A stretch of DNA of 37,224 nt from an uncultured SAR86 cluster bacterium (GCA_902557575.1 CACEAR010000001.1:534674-571897), one strand, 5' to 3'. Positions 1-7,882 are shown, counted from the first letter of the stretch. Program-made: numbers and translations. Notes: a model not told the origin generated them from the letters alone.

Positions 1-430
1 GGTTTCCTATAGCAAGGACCTCATCTCCGACCCTTATATTGCTAGATTCAGCTGAATCAATAGGATTTAAATCCTCAAAACCACTAATTTTTAGAACCGC
101 AATGTCTGAATATTTGTCAGCACCAATTAATATTGCTTCTGTAATTTCTCCATCATTAAATTCCACAAAAACAGATGAGGCATTTGTTAATATGTGAGTA
201 TTAGTTACGATGTGACCTTCTTTTGAAAAAATTACTCCAGAGCCTACAGCATTCCTGGCTCTATTAATTCCTCTGTTGCTTATAAATATATTTACCACAG
301 ATGACAAAGCTTTTTCAGCTGCATAGGCCAAATCTTCTTGAGAACCTTTTTTATAACCAGATTCGAATGAAACTATACCAATAAATGCGGCAAATATAAT
401 GCCGCTAATGATAAACTTATAATTTCTCAT
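1..430 (-). CDS. degS: DegS-type periplasmic serine protease, N-terminal part (runs off the window)
   Basis: Reading leftward from an ATG at 430 gives 143 residues before the window edge. Residues about 5-22 form a hydrophobic stretch without an obvious cleavage site, which fits an N-terminal inner-membrane anchor. A trypsin-like HtrA domain follows: GSGVIF (63-68), then TNTHIL with the catalytic His at 79, then SDIAVLK with the catalytic Asp at 109. The catalytic serine and PDZ domain lie outside the window. In known relatives DegS starts the sigma-E envelope stress cascade by cutting RseA. The anchor and the zapE/rplM neighbourhood favour DegS (AlgW) over soluble DegQ, but the discriminating C-terminus is not visible. 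It diverges from zapE with only 11 bp between start codons. Confidence 0.85.
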   Translation of the reverse strand, partial: MRNYKFIISGIIFAAFIGIVSFESGYKKGSQEDLAYAAEKALSSVVNIFISNRGINRARNAVGSGVIFSKEGHIVTNTHILTNASSVFVEFNDGEITEAILIGADKYSDIAVLKISGFEDLNPIDSAESSNIRVGDEVLAIGN

Positions 431-441
431 TTCTAAAAAGT

Positions 442-1467
442 ATGTATCAAACTATTTTAAAGAAGTTTTCAGAAGATGGCATTCATTTAAATGATGAACA
501 AGACAACTTTCTAAGAATTTTTGAAAAAAATCTTCCAAGAAAGAGACTTTTTGTAGACTTTTTCAAAAAAAAATCAAAAAAAGGTTGTTATGTGCATGGC
601 GATGTTGGAAGGGGCAAAACCATGATGCTGAATGCAATATTTAAGGAAATTAAACTTTCAAAATGTTCATATCATTTCATTGAGTTTATGAAATTTATTC
701 ATAATGAGCTTGAGTTAGTAAAAAACACCAAAGATCCATTAGAAAAAATTGCAAAAAGAATAGCTTCAAAGCACAGAGTACTCTTTATTGATGAGTTTCA
801 AGTTGAGGATGTATCAGATGCAATGATAATCGGTAAACTTTTAAATTTATTATCAAAAATGAATGTTTTCATAATGCTTACATCAAATGCAAAGATAGAA
901 AACCTTTATAAAAATGGACTTCAAAGAGACAAATTTATTAGACATATTTCAAAGTTGGAAGAGAGCTTTGTAGTATATGAATTCATTGGAGATAAGGATT
1001 ATAGGTTAAAAAATATAAATCTAAATTCTTCAAAGAGTGGGAAAGACTTTAGCCAAGATCAGATCTTTGACTTCATTAAGAAAAACTTTAATTTTATCGG
1101 CGATCTTAACAAAGAGCTTGAAATAAATGATAGAACTTTTAGATGCAAAGGAAATACTAAAGACTTTATTTGGCTCTCATATAAAGAATTCTTTAGACAA
1201 AATTTAGCAATTTCTGATTTTTTAGCTATATGTAAAAATTATGACTGGTTTTTCATTGATGATTTTGAACAAAATGATGATTATGGAAAGGATATTATTA
1301 GAAGGTTTATCGGCTTTATTGATATTGCTTACATTGAAAAAGTAAAAATTAAGTTCTTTATGAATAATGATGACATTAAAAGCCTTTACAGCGGTGAAGA
1401 GCTTTTATTCTTATGGGATAGAACAATAAGCAGGATTGAAGAAATGCGAGATATTAATGATAAATAA
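442..1467 (+). CDS. zapE: Cell division AAA-like ATPase ZapE (AFG1 family)
   Basis: A 341-residue AFG1/ZapE-family P-loop ATPase, somewhat shorter than the roughly 375 residues of E. coli. The Walker A motif GDVGRGKT is at residues 53-60 and Walker B VLFIDEFQ is around 113-120, with acidic pair D117-E118. ZapE of E. coli is a cytoplasmic Z-ring-associated ATPase needed for division under stress. The order degS–zapE–rplM–rpsI is conserved in gammaproteobacteria and supports orthology. No clear Shine-Dalgarno sequence precedes the ATG at 442. With 11 bp to the divergent protease start, any promoter must lie inside the protease coding region. Confidence 0.92.
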   Translation: MYQTILKKFSEDGIHLNDEQDNFLRIFEKNLPRKRLFVDFFKKKSKKGCYVHGDVGRGKTMMLNAIFKEIKLSKCSYHFIEFMKFIHNELELVKNTKDPLEKIAKRIASKHRVLFIDEFQVEDVSDAMIIGKLLNLLSKMNVFIMLTSNAKIENLYKNGLQRDKFIRHISKLEESFVVYEFIGDKDYRLKNINLNSSKSGKDFSQDQIFDFIKKNFNFIGDLNKELEINDRTFRCKGNTKDFIWLSYKEFFRQNLAISDFLAICKNYDWFFIDDFEQNDDYGKDIIRRFIGFIDIAYIEKVKIKFFMNNDDIKSLYSGEELLFLWDRTISRIEEMRDINDK

Positions 1468-1480
1468 ATTATAAAAATTA

Positions 1481-1509
1481 TTGATTAAATAGCTCTTAAC
1501 CTTTAATAT
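1481..1509 (+). promoter_or_regulatory. Predicted sigma-70 promoter of rplM-rpsI
   Basis: A -35 element TTGATT (1481-1486) and a -10 element TAATAT (1504-1509) are separated by 17 bp in the 62-bp gap between zapE and rplM. The expected start near 1516 leaves a leader of only about 14 nt before the rplM ATG, with no visible ribosome binding site. Assigned by consensus match and position only. Confidence 0.5.
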
Positions 1510-1529
1510 TCGTCCACACAAAAATTGAT

Positions 1530-1964
1530 ATGAAAACATTTAGCTTAAAAAATACTGAAGTTGTTAGAGACTGGGTAGTATTCGACGCCGCGGACAAGGT
1601 TTTGGGTCGTTTTGCGACTAAAATTGCAGATAAACTGAGAGGTAAAGACAAGCCAACATTTACACCCCATGTCGATGGTGGTGACTTTGTAGTGGTAATA
1701 AATGCTGATAAGGTAAAAGTTACTGGAAATAAGGCAGAACAAAAGAAATACTATAAACACTCCTTATATCCGGGCGGGCTAAAAGAAAAATCATATAAAG
1801 AAGTTCTTGAGAATAATCCGGAGAGAATTATTGAGAATGCAGTAAAGGGAATGTTACCAAAAAATAAGCTAGGAAAAACAATGATTAAAAAACTAAAGGT
1901 ATATAGTGGATCTGATCATCCTCATGAATCTCAAAACCCAACTGAATGGAATCCTAAAATATGA
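1530..1964 (+). CDS. rplM: 50S ribosomal protein L13
   Basis: 144 residues, the normal length for L13 (142 in E. coli). The family pattern is clear: the N-terminal [19 protein letters not shown] segment, the [18 protein letters not shown] block and the C-terminal [16 protein letters not shown] block. It is an early-assembling large-subunit protein. The gene overlaps rpsI by four bases (ATGA), consistent with translational coupling in the usual rplM-rpsI operon. The leader is very short, so an E. coli-style L13 autoregulatory leader is not evident. Confidence 0.98.
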   Translation: MKTFSLKNTEVVRDWVVFDAADKVLGRFATKIADKLRGKDKPTFTPHVDGGDFVVVINADKVKVTGNKAEQKKYYKHSLYPGGLKEKSYKEVLENNPERIIENAVKGMLPKNKLGKTMIKKLKVYSGSDHPHESQNPTEWNPKI

Positions 1965-2353
1965 GCAGTGAAAGACTTTATGCAACTGGCAGAAGAAAAA
2001 CATCTTCAGCAAGAATTTACTTATCTCAAGGGAATGGCGCAATAATAGTTAACAATAAAGATCTTGCTGATTACTTCGGTAGAGAAGTTGCACAAATGCT
2101 TGTTAAGCAACCACTTGAGTTATGTAACTTAATCGACAAAGTTGACATTAATGCAAAAGTCAAAGGTGGAGGAAGTTTTGGCCAAGCAGGGGCAATAAGG
2201 CATGGCATATCTAGAGCCCTTCTTTTATTTGATGAAGAGCTTAGACCACAGCTTAAGAAAGCAGGTTTTCTTACTAGAGATTCAAGAAAAGTAGAGCGAA
2301 AAAAACCTGGTTTAAAGAAGGCAAGAAAGAGCTCTCAATTCTCAAAAAGATAG
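1961..2353 (+). CDS. rpsI: 30S ribosomal protein S9
   Basis: 130 residues, standard for S9. It begins with the family signature [14 protein letters not shown] and contains [21 protein letters not shown]. It ends with the basic tail finishing in SKR, whose terminal Arg reaches the P-site tRNA in known ribosomes. The start ATG overlaps the rplM stop codon. No convincing intrinsic terminator follows; the next 245 bases lead into the petABC operon. Confidence 0.98.
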   Translation: MSSERLYATGRRKTSSARIYLSQGNGAIIVNNKDLADYFGREVAQMLVKQPLELCNLIDKVDINAKVKGGGSFGQAGAIRHGISRALLLFDEELRPQLKKAGFLTRDSRKVERKKPGLKKARKSSQFSKR

Positions 2354-2435
2354 ATATAATTTATTATTAAAATCTACTTCCAATAAGGGTATTTTTGTAT
2401 TATATTGTGCGTACTTTACTAACATATATAAGGAA

Positions 2436-2449
2436 GTATATGGGTACAA
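2436..2449 (+). repeat. 14-bp direct repeat, copy 1 (GTATATGGGTACAA)
   Basis: The 14-mer GTATATGGGTACAA occurs here and again, identically, at 2554-2567, both in the rpsI-petA spacer. Between them, at 2538-2545, lies the related palindrome GGGTACCC. This copy contains the ATG of the doubtful small ORF at 2440. The repeat is directly visible; its role as an operator is inference. Confidence 0.7.
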
Positions 2450-2586
2450 AGAATAAGAAATCTCCTGATATTAAAGGTATCTCGGTAAATCCCACATTTT
2501 TTGATAGCTTAAATCCATTTGCCCTTTTTTTTATCATGGGTACCCTTAAATTTGTATATGGGTACAATCGTGAATTATATTATTAA
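2440..2586 (+). CDS. Possible 48-residue small protein upstream of petA
   Basis: An open frame could be read from an upstream ATG at 2395, but the ATG at 2440 is better because AAGGAAG sits 3-9 bases before it. The 48-residue product has a basic N-terminus (KNKKS), a mildly hydrophobic middle (FFDSLNPFALFFIMG) and a tyrosine-rich end (ELYY). I recognise no family. The frame overlaps the 14-bp repeats and the predicted petA promoter, so it may be non-coding regulatory DNA that happens to be open. The case for it is the ribosome binding site; the case against is its small size, overlap with control elements and lack of any known homologue. Confidence 0.25.
   Translation: MGTKNKKSPDIKGISVNPTFFDSLNPFALFFIMGTLKFVYGYNRELYY
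2552..2581 (+). promoter_or_regulatory. Predicted promoter of petABC
   Basis: TTGTAT (2552-2557) and TATATT (2576-2581) with an 18-bp spacer lie just before petA. The predicted start would be about 10 bases from the petA ATG at 2599. The second copy of the 14-bp repeat (2554-2567) covers the -35 element and the spacer. Consensus match is moderate, so this is tentative. Confidence 0.35.
2554..2567 (+). repeat. 14-bp direct repeat, copy 2, over the putative petA -35 region
   Basis: Identical to 2436-2449, 118 bp downstream of it. It overlaps the likely petA -35 element, which is where a repressor or a closely placed activator would bind. Function is inference. Confidence 0.7.
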
Positions 2587-2598
2587 TCACTACTAAAA

Positions 2599-3468
2599 AT
2601 GACAGAGATTACCGAAAAATACCTTACCCTTAGAGGAGCCAATAATGATATTTATTTCTTTCAAAAAAGAGTTAGTGAAAAAGTTGCAGATATTATTGGT
2701 ACAAGCTTTGTAAAGACATCACTAAGGACAAAAGATCTCAGTGAAGCTATTTCAAGCAGGGATGATCTCGTTGATGCGCTAAATGAACTTGAAAATTCTA
2801 CCACACAAGAGATTAGTGATAATTCCCGTAGCGTAATGGATAGCTTTGGCATTTCACTTTTGAGTGAAAATGAACATAAAAATTCTCCAACATCCAATGA
2901 GCCTGATCAAGGAAGAAGAAAGGTTTTAATAGGTCTTACAGCTGGTTTTGCTGCTGCTGGTGTTGCTTTTGCAGCTACTCCATTTGTGACAACTTGGAAT
3001 CCAAGCGCTAGAGCTAAAGCAATAGGATCAGCGGTTAAAGTTGATGTTTCTAAAATGATGGTTGGTCAGCAGATACAAGTTTCATGGAGAAAACAACCTA
3101 TATTAATTATTAGGCACTCACCATCAGCATTGTCTGGTCTGGCATCAGTGACATCAAAACTTGCTGATCCAAATTCAGATAGTATCGACGAACCTTACAA
3201 AAACATTAATGCCACAAGGTCTTTAAGTACGGAATATTCGGTATTATCAGGAGTTTGCACTCATCTGGGCTGTTCCCCTAAATACTATCCCGAAGTTGAA
3301 CCTAAGCCTTGGGACTCATCTTGGGCAGGTGGTTTCTTTTGCCCTTGTCATGGCTCTATGTTTGATTTAGTAGGCAGAGTTTATAAGGGTGTTCCTGCGC
3401 CAACAAATTTAACTGTACCCCCTCATTTCTTTGAAGGGAGCATATTAACAATCGGAGAAGAAGCTTAA
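2599..3468 (+). CDS. petA: Ubiquinol-cytochrome c reductase Rieske iron-sulfur subunit with an extra N-terminal region
   Basis: 289 residues, about 90 more than a typical proteobacterial Rieske subunit. The normal protein begins near residue 104 with a twin-arginine-like GRRKVLIG followed by a hydrophobic anchor and the conserved TPFVTTWNPSARAKA. The 2Fe-2S ligand boxes are intact: CTHLGC at 220-225 and CPCHGS at 248-253. The subunit carries electrons from ubiquinol to cytochrome c1 on the periplasmic side of complex III. The first ~100 residues are hydrophilic, predicted cytoplasmic, and of no family I recognise. An internal ATG near residue 80 could give a more ordinary length, but the longer frame is open and starts just after the predicted promoter. 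The stop overlaps the petB start (TAATG). Confidence 0.95.
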   Translation: MTEITEKYLTLRGANNDIYFFQKRVSEKVADIIGTSFVKTSLRTKDLSEAISSRDDLVDALNELENSTTQEISDNSRSVMDSFGISLLSENEHKNSPTSNEPDQGRRKVLIGLTAGFAAAGVAFAATPFVTTWNPSARAKAIGSAVKVDVSKMMVGQQIQVSWRKQPILIIRHSPSALSGLASVTSKLADPNSDSIDEPYKNINATRSLSTEYSVLSGVCTHLGCSPKYYPEVEPKPWDSSWAGGFFCPCHGSMFDLVGRVYKGVPAPTNLTVPPHFFEGSILTIGEEA

Positions 3469-4676
3469 TGGTTACCAAAGTTCTAAATTGGATTAATTAC
3501 AGATTACCTATAGTCAACACATTTGAGAGACATCTTTCCAAACATCCAGTACCTAAAAAAGTTAACTTTTGGTATTTATTTGGTGCTTTAGCTTCGATAG
3601 TTTTAATTCTCCAAATTGTAACCGGTATATGGTTAATGATGCCTTACTCAAATACTGAGGAGGGCGCCTTTGCATCAATAGAATATATTATGAGAGATGT
3701 AGATTATGGATGGATTATCAGATATATGCATACAACTGGAGCATCAATGTTTTTTGCAATAGTTTATCTTCATATGTTTCGTGGCCTTCTATATGGATCC
3801 TATAAAAAACCAAAGGAACTTGTTTGGATTTTTGGAGCAACTATCTATTTGGTAATGATGGCCGAGGGATTCTTAGGTTATGTTTTACCATATGGTCAAA
3901 TGTCATATTGGGGAGCTCAAGTTATAATTTCCCTATTTGGTGCAATACCATACATTGGAGAATCACTAGAAGTATGGGTAAGAGGTGATTACTATATTTC
4001 AGGAATAACTATTTCAAGATTTTTTGCTCTTCACGTTGTGGCTTTGCCGCTGATATTGATTGCTCTTGTATTTCTTCATCTTGTGGCTCTTCATGAAGTT
4101 GGTGCGGGTAACCCAGAAGGAGTTGATATTGAGGAATTTGTTGATGAAGATGGAGTCCCTCTTGATAGCGTACCATTCTTTCCTTACAAAGTTTTAAGTG
4201 CTATGCCCGCAATCGGAGTCTTTGGGCTGGTTTTCTGCGTAATTATGTTTTTCTTCCCTGAAGGTGGAGGATATTTTCTTGAATTGGCAAATTTTGAAGA
4301 AGCAAATCCTCTTGTAACGCCAGAACACATTGCTCCTGTTTGGTATTACGCCCCTTATTACACAATGCTTAGAGCAGTTCCTGATCCTTTTGGAGGGTTA
4401 ATAGTTATGGCAGCTGCTGTTGCAATAATATTTATTGTCCCATGGCTTGATAGAAGTAATGTTGCATCAATAAGGTACAAAGGCATCTTGAGTAAGATAG
4501 CAATAGTTATGTTTGTTGTTAGTTTTATTACTCTTGGATATTTAGGAACTGTTACTGTCACGGAGACCGGAAAGATTATGTCAATAATATGTACTGTAAT
4601 GTACTTTGCATTTTTCCTTCTTATGCCTATTTACACAAGCATTGAAAAAACATATGAGGTGCCTAAAAGATTGTGA
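3468..4676 (+). CDS. petB: Cytochrome b subunit of the bc1 complex
   Basis: 402 residues with about eight membrane segments. Heme ligands are visible as two His pairs in helices 2 and 4: H88/H102 and H189/H204. The second pair has 14 intervening residues rather than the 13 of mitochondrial-type cytochrome b. The Qo-site motif, PEWY in mitochondria and alphaproteobacteria, reads PVWY here (290-293). The conserved GYVLPYGQMSYWGA block that forms part of the Qo pocket is present. It is the quinol-oxidising, proton-translocating core of complex III. The start overlaps petA and the stop overlaps petC, as expected for an operon. Confidence 0.97.
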   Translation: MVTKVLNWINYRLPIVNTFERHLSKHPVPKKVNFWYLFGALASIVLILQIVTGIWLMMPYSNTEEGAFASIEYIMRDVDYGWIIRYMHTTGASMFFAIVYLHMFRGLLYGSYKKPKELVWIFGATIYLVMMAEGFLGYVLPYGQMSYWGAQVIISLFGAIPYIGESLEVWVRGDYYISGITISRFFALHVVALPLILIALVFLHLVALHEVGAGNPEGVDIEEFVDEDGVPLDSVPFFPYKVLSAMPAIGVFGLVFCVIMFFFPEGGGYFLELANFEEANPLVTPEHIAPVWYYAPYYTMLRAVPDPFGGLIVMAAAVAIIFIVPWLDRSNVASIRYKGILSKIAIVMFVVSFITLGYLGTVTVTETGKIMSIICTVMYFAFFLLMPIYTSIEKTYEVPKRL

Positions 4677-5464
4677 TTAAACCATTATTAATAATTAGCT
4701 TTTTATCCTTCATATTTGTTCCAGTTGTGGATTCAGCTGAGGGAGGACCCTGCAAGGACTATGGAGATTGTGATCAGTTTAAACCAGATTTAAATAATAT
4801 GGCTTCACTGCAGAGAGGAGTAGGGACCTTTATGAAATATTGCTATAGCTGTCATTCACTAAAATATTCTCGATGGGGAAGGGTTGCTAATGATCTTCAA
4901 ATACCAGAGGACATTTTCTTTGAATATCTTGTCCCAGATCAAGATGCAGGACCATATGATTTAATGGTTGCCCCTATTCATGAATTAGAAATTGATAACG
5001 CTCCTCCTGATTTAACTTTAGTTGCGAGAAAAAGAACTTCAAGTTGGGTTTATACTTATTTGAGGGCTTTTTATGATGACTCTTCAACAACTTATGGATC
5101 TAATAATCTTGTCTATCCAGGTGTAAACATGCCTAATATTTTGGCACCAATTCAAGGCAATCAAAAACTTGGTTGCAAAGAAGTACCTGTTTTAGCAAAG
5201 AATGGTGGTGAAAAGAGAGATGAATTTGGAAACACTATCACTAAAGAAAAATGTGGCTACCTCAAGCATCAAGATGGTTCAGGATTGTTAAATGTTGAAG
5301 AGTTTGATGAATTTATATATGATCTCACAAATTTTTTGACATATGTAGGTGAGCCCAGTAGGGCGGAAAGGGAAAGAATGGGAGTATATGCGATAATATT
5401 CTTTATTATATTTACATTTCTTTCTGCGCTTCTCTACAGAGAATATCAAAAAGACTATCACTAG
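4673..5464 (+). CDS. petC: Cytochrome c1 of the bc1 complex
   Basis: 263 residues starting at a GTG that overlaps the petB TGA. A signal peptide ends near residue 22 (VDSAEGG). The single heme c site CYSCH is at 57-61, and a Met in PGVNMPN (M153) is the likely sixth ligand. A C-terminal helix (around 236-256) followed by a charged YREYQKDYH tail anchors it with the heme domain in the periplasm. Additional cysteines at 27 and 33, and a pair in the loop before the C-terminal third, could form disulfides. It passes electrons from the Rieske subunit to soluble cytochrome c. sspA follows after 12 bp. Confidence 0.96.
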   Translation: MIKPLLIISFLSFIFVPVVDSAEGGPCKDYGDCDQFKPDLNNMASLQRGVGTFMKYCYSCHSLKYSRWGRVANDLQIPEDIFFEYLVPDQDAGPYDLMVAPIHELEIDNAPPDLTLVARKRTSSWVYTYLRAFYDDSSTTYGSNNLVYPGVNMPNILAPIQGNQKLGCKEVPVLAKNGGEKRDEFGNTITKEKCGYLKHQDGSGLLNVEEFDEFIYDLTNFLTYVGEPSRAERERMGVYAIIFFIIFTFLSALLYREYQKDYH

Positions 5465-5476
5465 GAGAAGTTCAAC

Positions 5477-6088
5477 ATGATTTTATATTCAGAGCGAGAT
5501 AATCACTATAGCCACAGAGTAAGAATAGTTTTAGCTGAGAAAGATATAGCATGCGAAATAAGAGAATTCGATATTGAAGAAGCTCCGGATGATATTCTTT
5601 CTGTCAGTCCTTACCATAAATTACCAATTCTGGTTGATAGAGATTTAGCTCTTTACGATACATCAGTAATGATGGAATATCTCGACGAAAGGTTTCCACA
5701 TCCTCCATTATTACCAGTCTACCCGGTTGCAAGAGCTAACTGCCGAGAGTTAATGCTCAGAATAGATAGAGAGTGGTGTCCCTTAGTAGATTCAATAATT
5801 TCAGGAAACCTTACAAAACCAAAAGAGAAAAAGACTAAAGAAGAACTAATTCAAGAGCTTGCGACGATTTCACCAATTTTCAAAGAATTTCCATTTTTTA
5901 TGAATGAGGATTTCACTCTTGTTGATTGTTACCTAGCACCAATTATGTGGAGATTAACATCCATGGGTATAAATCTTCCATATAATAAACAACTCAAACC
6001 TCTCTTAGATTACCAAAACAAAATTTTTGAGAGACCTGGTTTCATTGATAGTTTGACAACAATCGAAAAAGATCTCAGAGCTGACTAA
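5477..6088 (+). CDS. sspA: Stringent starvation protein A (GST-fold, RNA polymerase-associated)
   Basis: 203 residues with a thioredoxin/GST-like N-terminal domain (MILYSERDNHYSHRVRIVLA, then HKLPILVDRDLALYDTSVMMEYLDER) and a helical C-terminal domain, typical of SspA. In E. coli SspA binds sigma-70 RNA polymerase and is needed for acid and starvation responses; it has lost glutathione transferase activity. A strong AGGAG precedes the ATG. Its position after petABC matches Pseudomonas. Its usual partner sspB, the ClpXP adaptor gene, does not follow. Its last 14 bases overlap the end of the convergent lipoprotein gene. Confidence 0.93.
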   Translation: MILYSERDNHYSHRVRIVLAEKDIACEIREFDIEEAPDDILSVSPYHKLPILVDRDLALYDTSVMMEYLDERFPHPPLLPVYPVARANCRELMLRIDREWCPLVDSIISGNLTKPKEKKTKEELIQELATISPIFKEFPFFMNEDFTLVDCYLAPIMWRLTSMGINLPYNKQLKPLLDYQNKIFERPGFIDSLTTIEKDLRAD

Positions 6089-7040
6089 ATCCTAGATTAT
6101 CTATCTTAACAAGATTCGTTTGCATATCAGAGCAAGTATTTTGTGAGAAGCGAATATTTGCAAACTGGCCAGCAATTATTTGAGAATTACCATTATTTTT
6201 TTTGATTGCAGAAATAAGTATTAAATCCTGCAAAAATGATAACTTTGAGAGCTCATCAAGATTTAATGACTCATTTTCTTTCAAAAATGAGTTAGGGACT
6301 GCGAGAATAACTTCAGAAAAGTCTAATAATTTTTTTCTATCTTCAATTCTTGTTACCGATTGCGAAGACACATAAATTTCTTTACCTAAGATGTAGTTAA
6401 ACCTTAATGAGGGAATAAAGTTTTTAGATTGATCATAGTCGGCAATAATATAGATCTTTTCAAAATCCTCTCTTGGCCTTGGCACAAAACCTATATCTTC
6501 CTCTTGAACTAATCTGTTTATTAAATCTCCTCTACTATTACTTCCTGACAATTCAAATACTCTCTTAATAAGATCATCATAATCCCCCTCCAATTTAAAG
6601 ATTCTTACACCGGGATAACTATTCTTTATTGCCTCTGCTTGATATTTAAATCTTTCACTGTAAAAAATAAAAACCTCATCATTTTTCTGAAAATCAAACA
6701 AGTATTGTTCTGTGACTTCCTCAAGATATACATTTGCGGGCTTACAAAAATAAGTGAATTCTTGATTTAGAAAATTATTTGATATTGGAAGGACTCCATT
6801 ATCAATGCTATCGACAAAATTTATTTTTATATCAGAATCTAGAGAAACTATTGATTTAATAATAAGCTGCTTAACTTCTTCATTAGCATTAATTCTTAAT
6901 TCTACTTGTCCAATATTATCAAGCAGATCGTTAAGCTGTTCATCCTTTGAAATATCAACTAATTGTGTTGAAGAGCAACCAAGAAAAAAAAAGCAAATAA
7001 AGCTTATAATTAGTAGATTGTTGAAATTTACAGTTTTCAC
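6075..7040 (-). CDS. lpoA: Short LpoA-like outer-membrane lipoprotein (LppC/YraM family)
   Basis: 321 residues from a GTG at 7040. The N-terminus is a lipoprotein signal with lipobox FLGC, Cys22 being the likely lipidated residue. The segment VPRPREDFEKIYIIADYDQS and the following PSLRFNYILGKEIYVSS resemble the C-terminal periplasmic-binding-fold domain of LpoA, the activator of penicillin-binding protein PBP1A. The adjacency to rsmI, rnpB and mraZ is the conserved LpoA context. At 321 residues it is about half the usual 600 or more, and the N-terminal TPR-like domain seems mostly lost. Orthology is inferred from context and one motif region. It diverges from rsmI with 2 bp between start codons. 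Confidence 0.72.
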   Translation of the reverse strand: MKTVNFNNLLIISFICFFFLGCSSTQLVDISKDEQLNDLLDNIGQVELRINANEEVKQLIIKSIVSLDSDIKINFVDSIDNGVLPISNNFLNQEFTYFCKPANVYLEEVTEQYLFDFQKNDEVFIFYSERFKYQAEAIKNSYPGVRIFKLEGDYDDLIKRVFELSGSNSRGDLINRLVQEEDIGFVPRPREDFEKIYIIADYDQSKNFIPSLRFNYILGKEIYVSSQSVTRIEDRKKLLDFSEVILAVPNSFLKENESLNLDELSKLSFLQDLILISAIKKNNGNSQIIAGQFANIRFSQNTCSDMQTNLVKIDNLGFSQL

Positions 7041-7042
7041 TT

Positions 7043-7858
7043 ATGATTTATTTAATTTGTACTCCAATAGGTAATTTAAATGATATTTCTTTAAGGTCAA
7101 TAGAAATACTTAATAGCAGTGACCTTATATATGCAGAGGATACTCGCAAAGCTCAAAAAATTTTTGATAGGTATAAAATTGATAAAAAAAGTTTTTCTTT
7201 TAATGACCACAACGAAAGAAGTAAGACAAAAAGTATAATTAAAGAGGCTAGGGCAGGAAAAACGATATCATTAATTTCAGATGCCGGCGCTCCCTTGATA
7301 TCTGATCCAGGATACATATTGGTTAATGAGTGCATTAAAGAAAATATTGAGTATTCAGTAATTCCTGGGCCTTCATCGGTAATAAACTCCTTACTATTAT
7401 CTGGATTTCCTATTAATAAATTTATGTTTTTGGGGTTTTTGCCAAGAAAAGACTCTGAGAGAAAAAAAGTTCTTGAAAATAATATAAAAAATGATGCAAC
7501 ATTAGTTTTTTTTGAATCACCAAAAAGATTAGTCAAGACGCTATCAGTGATGCAGAAGATTTATCCATCACATAGACGAGCTGTTATTTGCAGAGAAATG
7601 ACAAAAAAACATGAAGAAGTAATAAGAGGATCAATCTCTAAGATTCTTTCGAAGGTATCATCAAGAGATATTAAAGGAGAGATATGTTTAGTTATTGAGG
7701 GCGATAAAGATTTAACAGAACCGTCAATAGACTTAGATAATGAAATAAAAGATTTTATATTGAGGAAAATGTCTCCGAGCGAAGCCGCAAAGCTTTTAAG
7801 TTCTATCACTCAACAAAATAAAAGGGATCTCTATAAGTGGCTAACTAAAAAAAGTTGA
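7043..7858 (+). CDS. rsmI: 16S rRNA (cytidine-1402-2'-O)-methyltransferase RsmI
   Basis: 271 residues of the tetrapyrrole-methylase-like fold. Family motifs are all present: CTPIGNLNDISLRS at the very start, YAEDTRKAQKIFDRY, NDHNERSK, LISDAGAPLISDPGY (S-adenosylmethionine-binding region) and VIPGPSSVINSLLLSGFP. It methylates the ribose of C1402 in the ribosomal decoding centre. The start at 7043 is fixed by the family N-terminus, so it truly lies 2 bp from the divergent lipoprotein gene. The rnpB promoter overlaps its stop codon. Confidence 0.96.
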   Translation: MIYLICTPIGNLNDISLRSIEILNSSDLIYAEDTRKAQKIFDRYKIDKKSFSFNDHNERSKTKSIIKEARAGKTISLISDAGAPLISDPGYILVNECIKENIEYSVIPGPSSVINSLLLSGFPINKFMFLGFLPRKDSERKKVLENNIKNDATLVFFESPKRLVKTLSVMQKIYPSHRRAVICREMTKKHEEVIRGSISKILSKVSSRDIKGEICLVIEGDKDLTEPSIDLDNEIKDFILRKMSPSEAAKLLSSITQQNKRDLYKWLTKKS

Positions 7859-7882
7859 AGAAAAAGTTTTTTTAAATAAAAT
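7855..7882 (+). promoter_or_regulatory. Predicted rnpB promoter
   Basis: TTGAAG (7855-7860) and TAAAAT (7877-7882) are 16 bp apart, and the 5' end of the RNase P RNA lies 7 bases after the -10. The -35 overlaps the last codons of rsmI. Position relative to the mature RNA end makes this a good prediction. Confidence 0.6.

Noticed and set aside
2355..2360. TATAAT just after the rpsI stop as a petABC promoter
   Set aside because: No -35 at suitable distance and more than 200 bp from petA; the element at 2552-2581 is better placed.
6805..7074. Plus-strand open frame across the lipoprotein gene start
   Set aside because: Antisense shadow of the lipoprotein gene; its end overlaps rsmI in another frame and the product looks non-protein-like.
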